A DNA stretch of 13,883 nt, from the NCBI GenBank assembly GCA_001785805.1, contig MFUU01000019.1:1-13883 (forward strand), given 5' to 3'. The notes beneath the pieces were generated by a model. It was not told the DNA's origin. It saw only the letters and a list, made by a program, of their open reading frames with translations, and made no database searches. This document shows positions 12,056-13,883 of this stretch, one piece after another. Source of the DNA: Candidatus Nomurabacteria bacterium RIFCSPLOWO2_01_FULL_39_17 (GTDB lineage Bacteria > Patescibacteriota > Minisyncoccia > Phycocordibacterales > UBA9973). Numbering within the stretch: position 1 is the first letter of the stretch; each line of letters starts with the position of its first letter. A program made the position numbers and the translations under genes.

Positions 12056-13147
12056 ATGAAAAAAGAGGAAATAAAAGAAATAAACGCAGATGAAAACTCT
12101 GTTTTGAAATCAATCGTTGATCGCAGTGTAAACAGGCCGGAAGCCGATTCTCTGGTGGAGGGTTCGGTAATTCTAATAGAAAAATCATCGATCTATGTCG
12201 ACCTGGCGCCATTCGGCACGGGTATAATTTATGGCCGCGAATTTATCAACGCCAAGGATATAATTAAAAAGATAAATTTGGGCGATATCATTCGCGCCAA
12301 AGTCGTTGAAGCAGAAAATGAAAACGGTTATGTGGAGCTTTCTCTCAAGGAGGCCAAACAAGCTCTCGCTTGGAACGAAGCCGAGAAAGCGATAAAAGCA
12401 AAAACAATATTAAACCTGGAAGTAAAAGACGCAAACAAAGGCGGACTTATTTTAGAATGGCAGGGCATACAGGGTTTCTTGCCGGCTTCCCAGCTTAAAG
12501 CCGACCACTATCCTCGTGTTTTAGATTCGGACAAAGATAAAATCCTGAAAGAGTTGAAGAAGCTTGTGGGAGAAAAAATTTCGGTGATGATTATTTCCAC
12601 TTTGCCGAAGGAGGGTAAATTAATTTTCTCCGAGAAAGACAACAATCCGGAAGAGAAAAAAGAGATCTTAAGTAAATACACCGTCGGTGATGAACTAGAT
12701 TGCACAGTTGCCGGACTGGTAGACTTCGGAGTATTTCTAAAGCTTGAAGAAGGGCTAGAGGGTTTAGTACATATTTCTGAACTTGATTGGGGTCTAGTGG
12801 ATGACCCACGCACGATGTTTAAAGTCGGCGATAGTGTTCGCGCCAAGGTTATTGAAATTAAAGACGGCAAAATCTCCCTTTCTATTAAAGCTCTAAAAGA
12901 AAACCCATGGAAAGAATTTGAGGGTAAGCTTAAGAAAGGTGACATCATTAAAGGTGTAGTCATTAAATACAATAAACACGGCGCTCTGGTCTCCATAAAA
13001 GAGGGTGTAGCCGGACTCGTGCATAATTCCACTTTCGGCATTGAAGCTAAGCTTCGCGAGAAATTAGAACTTGGCAAGAATTATAATTTCCAAATTACTC
13101 TCTTTGAACCGAAGGAGCATAAGATGACCATGATATATCTGGAATAG
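12056..13147 (+). CDS. rpsA: S1 RNA-binding domain protein (ribosomal protein S1-like), four repeats
   Basis: 363 residues from ATG 12056. The in-frame ATG at 12017 is rejected because it lies just before the leader hairpin. Four S1 (OB-fold) repeats are visible: about 32-101 (VEGSVILIEKSSIYVDL), 113-194 (divergent, with GIQGFLPASQL), 207-280 (the most canonical, DFGVFLKLEEGLEGLVHISELDW) and 292-363 (KHGALVSIKEGVAGLVH). A four-repeat S1 with the GFLPASQL second repeat matches the shorter bacterial S1 forms that bind mRNA at the 30S subunit; E. coli S1 has six. No strong Shine-Dalgarno precedes it (only AAGTGA). Given the leaderless starts seen here, it may serve other mRNAs or RNA turnover. 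The gene ends at a shared terminator. Confidence 0.88.
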   Translation: MKKEEIKEINADENSVLKSIVDRSVNRPEADSLVEGSVILIEKSSIYVDLAPFGTGIIYGREFINAKDIIKKINLGDIIRAKVVEAENENGYVELSLKEAKQALAWNEAEKAIKAKTILNLEVKDANKGGLILEWQGIQGFLPASQLKADHYPRVLDSDKDKILKELKKLVGEKISVMIISTLPKEGKLIFSEKDNNPEEKKEILSKYTVGDELDCTVAGLVDFGVFLKLEEGLEGLVHISELDWGLVDDPRTMFKVGDSVRAKVIEIKDGKISLSIKALKENPWKEFEGKLKKGDIIKGVVIKYNKHGALVSIKEGVAGLVHNSTFGIEAKLREKLELGKNYNFQITLFEPKEHKMTMIYLE

Positions 13148-13172
13148 ATGAAATAAAATAATTTCTAGAATG

Positions 13173-13202
13173 TCTAAAAACCCCATATGGGGGATTTTTA
13201 GA
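13173..13202. terminator. Bidirectional terminator between S1 and glucosaminidase genes
   Basis: TCTAAAAACCCC (13173-13184) and GGGG plus a GA bulge then TTTTTAGA (13189-13202) form a stem around ATAT, with A-run and T-run on opposite sides. It serves the convergent genes and lies 2 bases from the minus-strand stop. Confidence 0.85.
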
Positions 13203-13203
13203 T

Positions 13204-13878
13204 TTAGCCGGTTATAGTTAATACCATGTCTTCCTTGCCGATAGCATTCATTATGGAGATAACTTGCTCGGCATAGCGAGGCACGATGTGGGGCGGGTTG
13301 TAAGAACGAAGAATTTCTCTAACATTCTTATTGTCATAGTGTCGGGATGTGTTGGGATTATTCCCTCCTAAATTTTTAGCCACGACTTCTATGGCTTCTT
13401 CATTAGATTTAAAACCAATCTTGCAGGAACCCCAACCGAAGGGATTATTTGGAACCTTTTTACATTCATTCTTGCCGCCGGTAGACTCTCGAACGGCAAT
13501 AGCCGGTATCAGGCGCCAGTCAAGATTGTTCTTTTCCGCCTCTTCCACCATCTTCATGCCAGTGCCAACGAGTGGCATATCGCGAGACTCGAAATAAGCG
13601 TCTATGGCCTCTGCCTTAGACTTAAGTTCTTCCGCCTTGGGATCAACCATTTGGTTAAGAGCTAGTAATATGGGTGTATCTCCAGCCTCTATATTAAATT
13701 TTTGCGAAGATAAGATTGATGGAGTTGTAATAACACTAACGGCGGCCGTAGATATAGGACTCATTGACCCTATTGGGACGCTAGACATTGTTACTATTGG
13801 TAAGAAAACGAAAGACTCCACGAACCGTATCAATTTTTGATTTTGCATATTTGGCGGTTGTGCTCCGCTAAACTTCAT
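13204..13878 (-). CDS. Exported glucosaminidase/lysozyme-like peptidoglycan hydrolase
   Basis: 224 residues from the ATG at 13878; an upstream extension past the window edge is not excluded, and MQNQKLIRF (start at 13848) is an alternative. An N-terminal hydrophobic stretch (about 18-50) may serve as signal or anchor. The C-terminal two thirds (about 93-215) match the lysozyme-superfamily glucosaminidase fold: NLDWRLIPAIAVRESTGG with candidate catalytic Glu131, then NNPFGWGSC (144-152), and the NPNTSRHYDNKNVREILRSYNPP region (174-196) before a Tyr/Glu helix. These enzymes cut the glycan strands of peptidoglycan. Cys139 and Cys152 could form a disulphide. It could remodel the wall around surface assemblies such as the pilin system, but the genes are not adjacent. 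Confidence 0.82.
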   Translation of the reverse strand: MKFSGAQPPNMQNQKLIRFVESFVFLPIVTMSSVPIGSMSPISTAAVSVITTPSILSSQKFNIEAGDTPILLALNQMVDPKAEELKSKAEAIDAYFESRDMPLVGTGMKMVEEAEKNNLDWRLIPAIAVRESTGGKNECKKVPNNPFGWGSCKIGFKSNEEAIEVVAKNLGGNNPNTSRHYDNKNVREILRSYNPPHIVPRYAEQVISIMNAIGKEDMVLTITG

Positions 13879-13883
13879 AACTG

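Overview
The window looks like a chromosomal segment of a Candidate Phyla Radiation bacterium (Patescibacteria), most likely Parcubacteria-like. This is inference from several signs: low GC by eye in most of the window, a run of five small two-helix proteins of the type IV secretion pilin (VirB2/TrbC-like) kind typical of these genomes, an extracytoplasmic solute-binding protein without a permease, a degenerate metallo-beta-lactamase-fold protein, a four-repeat S1 protein, and very compact gene spacing. The genetic code looks standard: TGA is used as an ordinary stop several times.

Layout. (1) 1-724: the end of an HNH endonuclease gene that runs into a tRNA-Leu(TAA) gene, then tRNA-Lys(CTT), a block of consecutive hairpins, and tRNA-Leu(TAG). 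(2) 734-1573: a strong consensus promoter driving a surface-anchored IPT/TIG-domain protein, closed by a hairpin terminator. (3) 1565-3402: a visibly GC-richer two-gene operon (SPFH/Band 7 membrane protein plus a two-helix membrane protein) with its own promoter, a long hairpin-rich leader and a good Shine-Dalgarno. It looks imported. (4) 3427-7378, minus strand: SAM methyltransferase, solute-binding protein and five T4SS-pilin-like genes. The last two pilin genes have their own promoter and a 5' leader that can fold as a three-way junction. (5) 7419-8114: a RAYT-type (REP-associated) HUH transposase gene bounded by two 23-base palindromes that are reverse complements of one another. It sits beside a decayed methyltransferase fragment (8138-8330). 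(6) 8348-11824, minus strand: gyrA, a small membrane protein and the MBL-fold protein. (7) 11912-13202: a divergent promoter, structured leader and S1-domain protein, then a terminator shared with (8), a convergent exported glucosaminidase/lysozyme-like protein at 13204-13878.

A recurrent theme is initiation without a leader. Four genes (IPT protein, methyltransferase, RAYT, MBL protein) have a near-consensus -10 box only 6-9 nt before the ATG, so their mRNAs should start at or next to the start codon. The GC-rich SPFH operon instead has a 170-nt leader and a textbook Shine-Dalgarno, which strengthens the case that it is foreign. The most promising candidates for something undescribed are the pilin-array/solute-binding operon with its three-way-junction leader, the palindrome-bounded RAYT unit with iterated TATGTCAA boxes over its promoter, and the chain of hairpins growing out of the tRNA-Lys 3' end.
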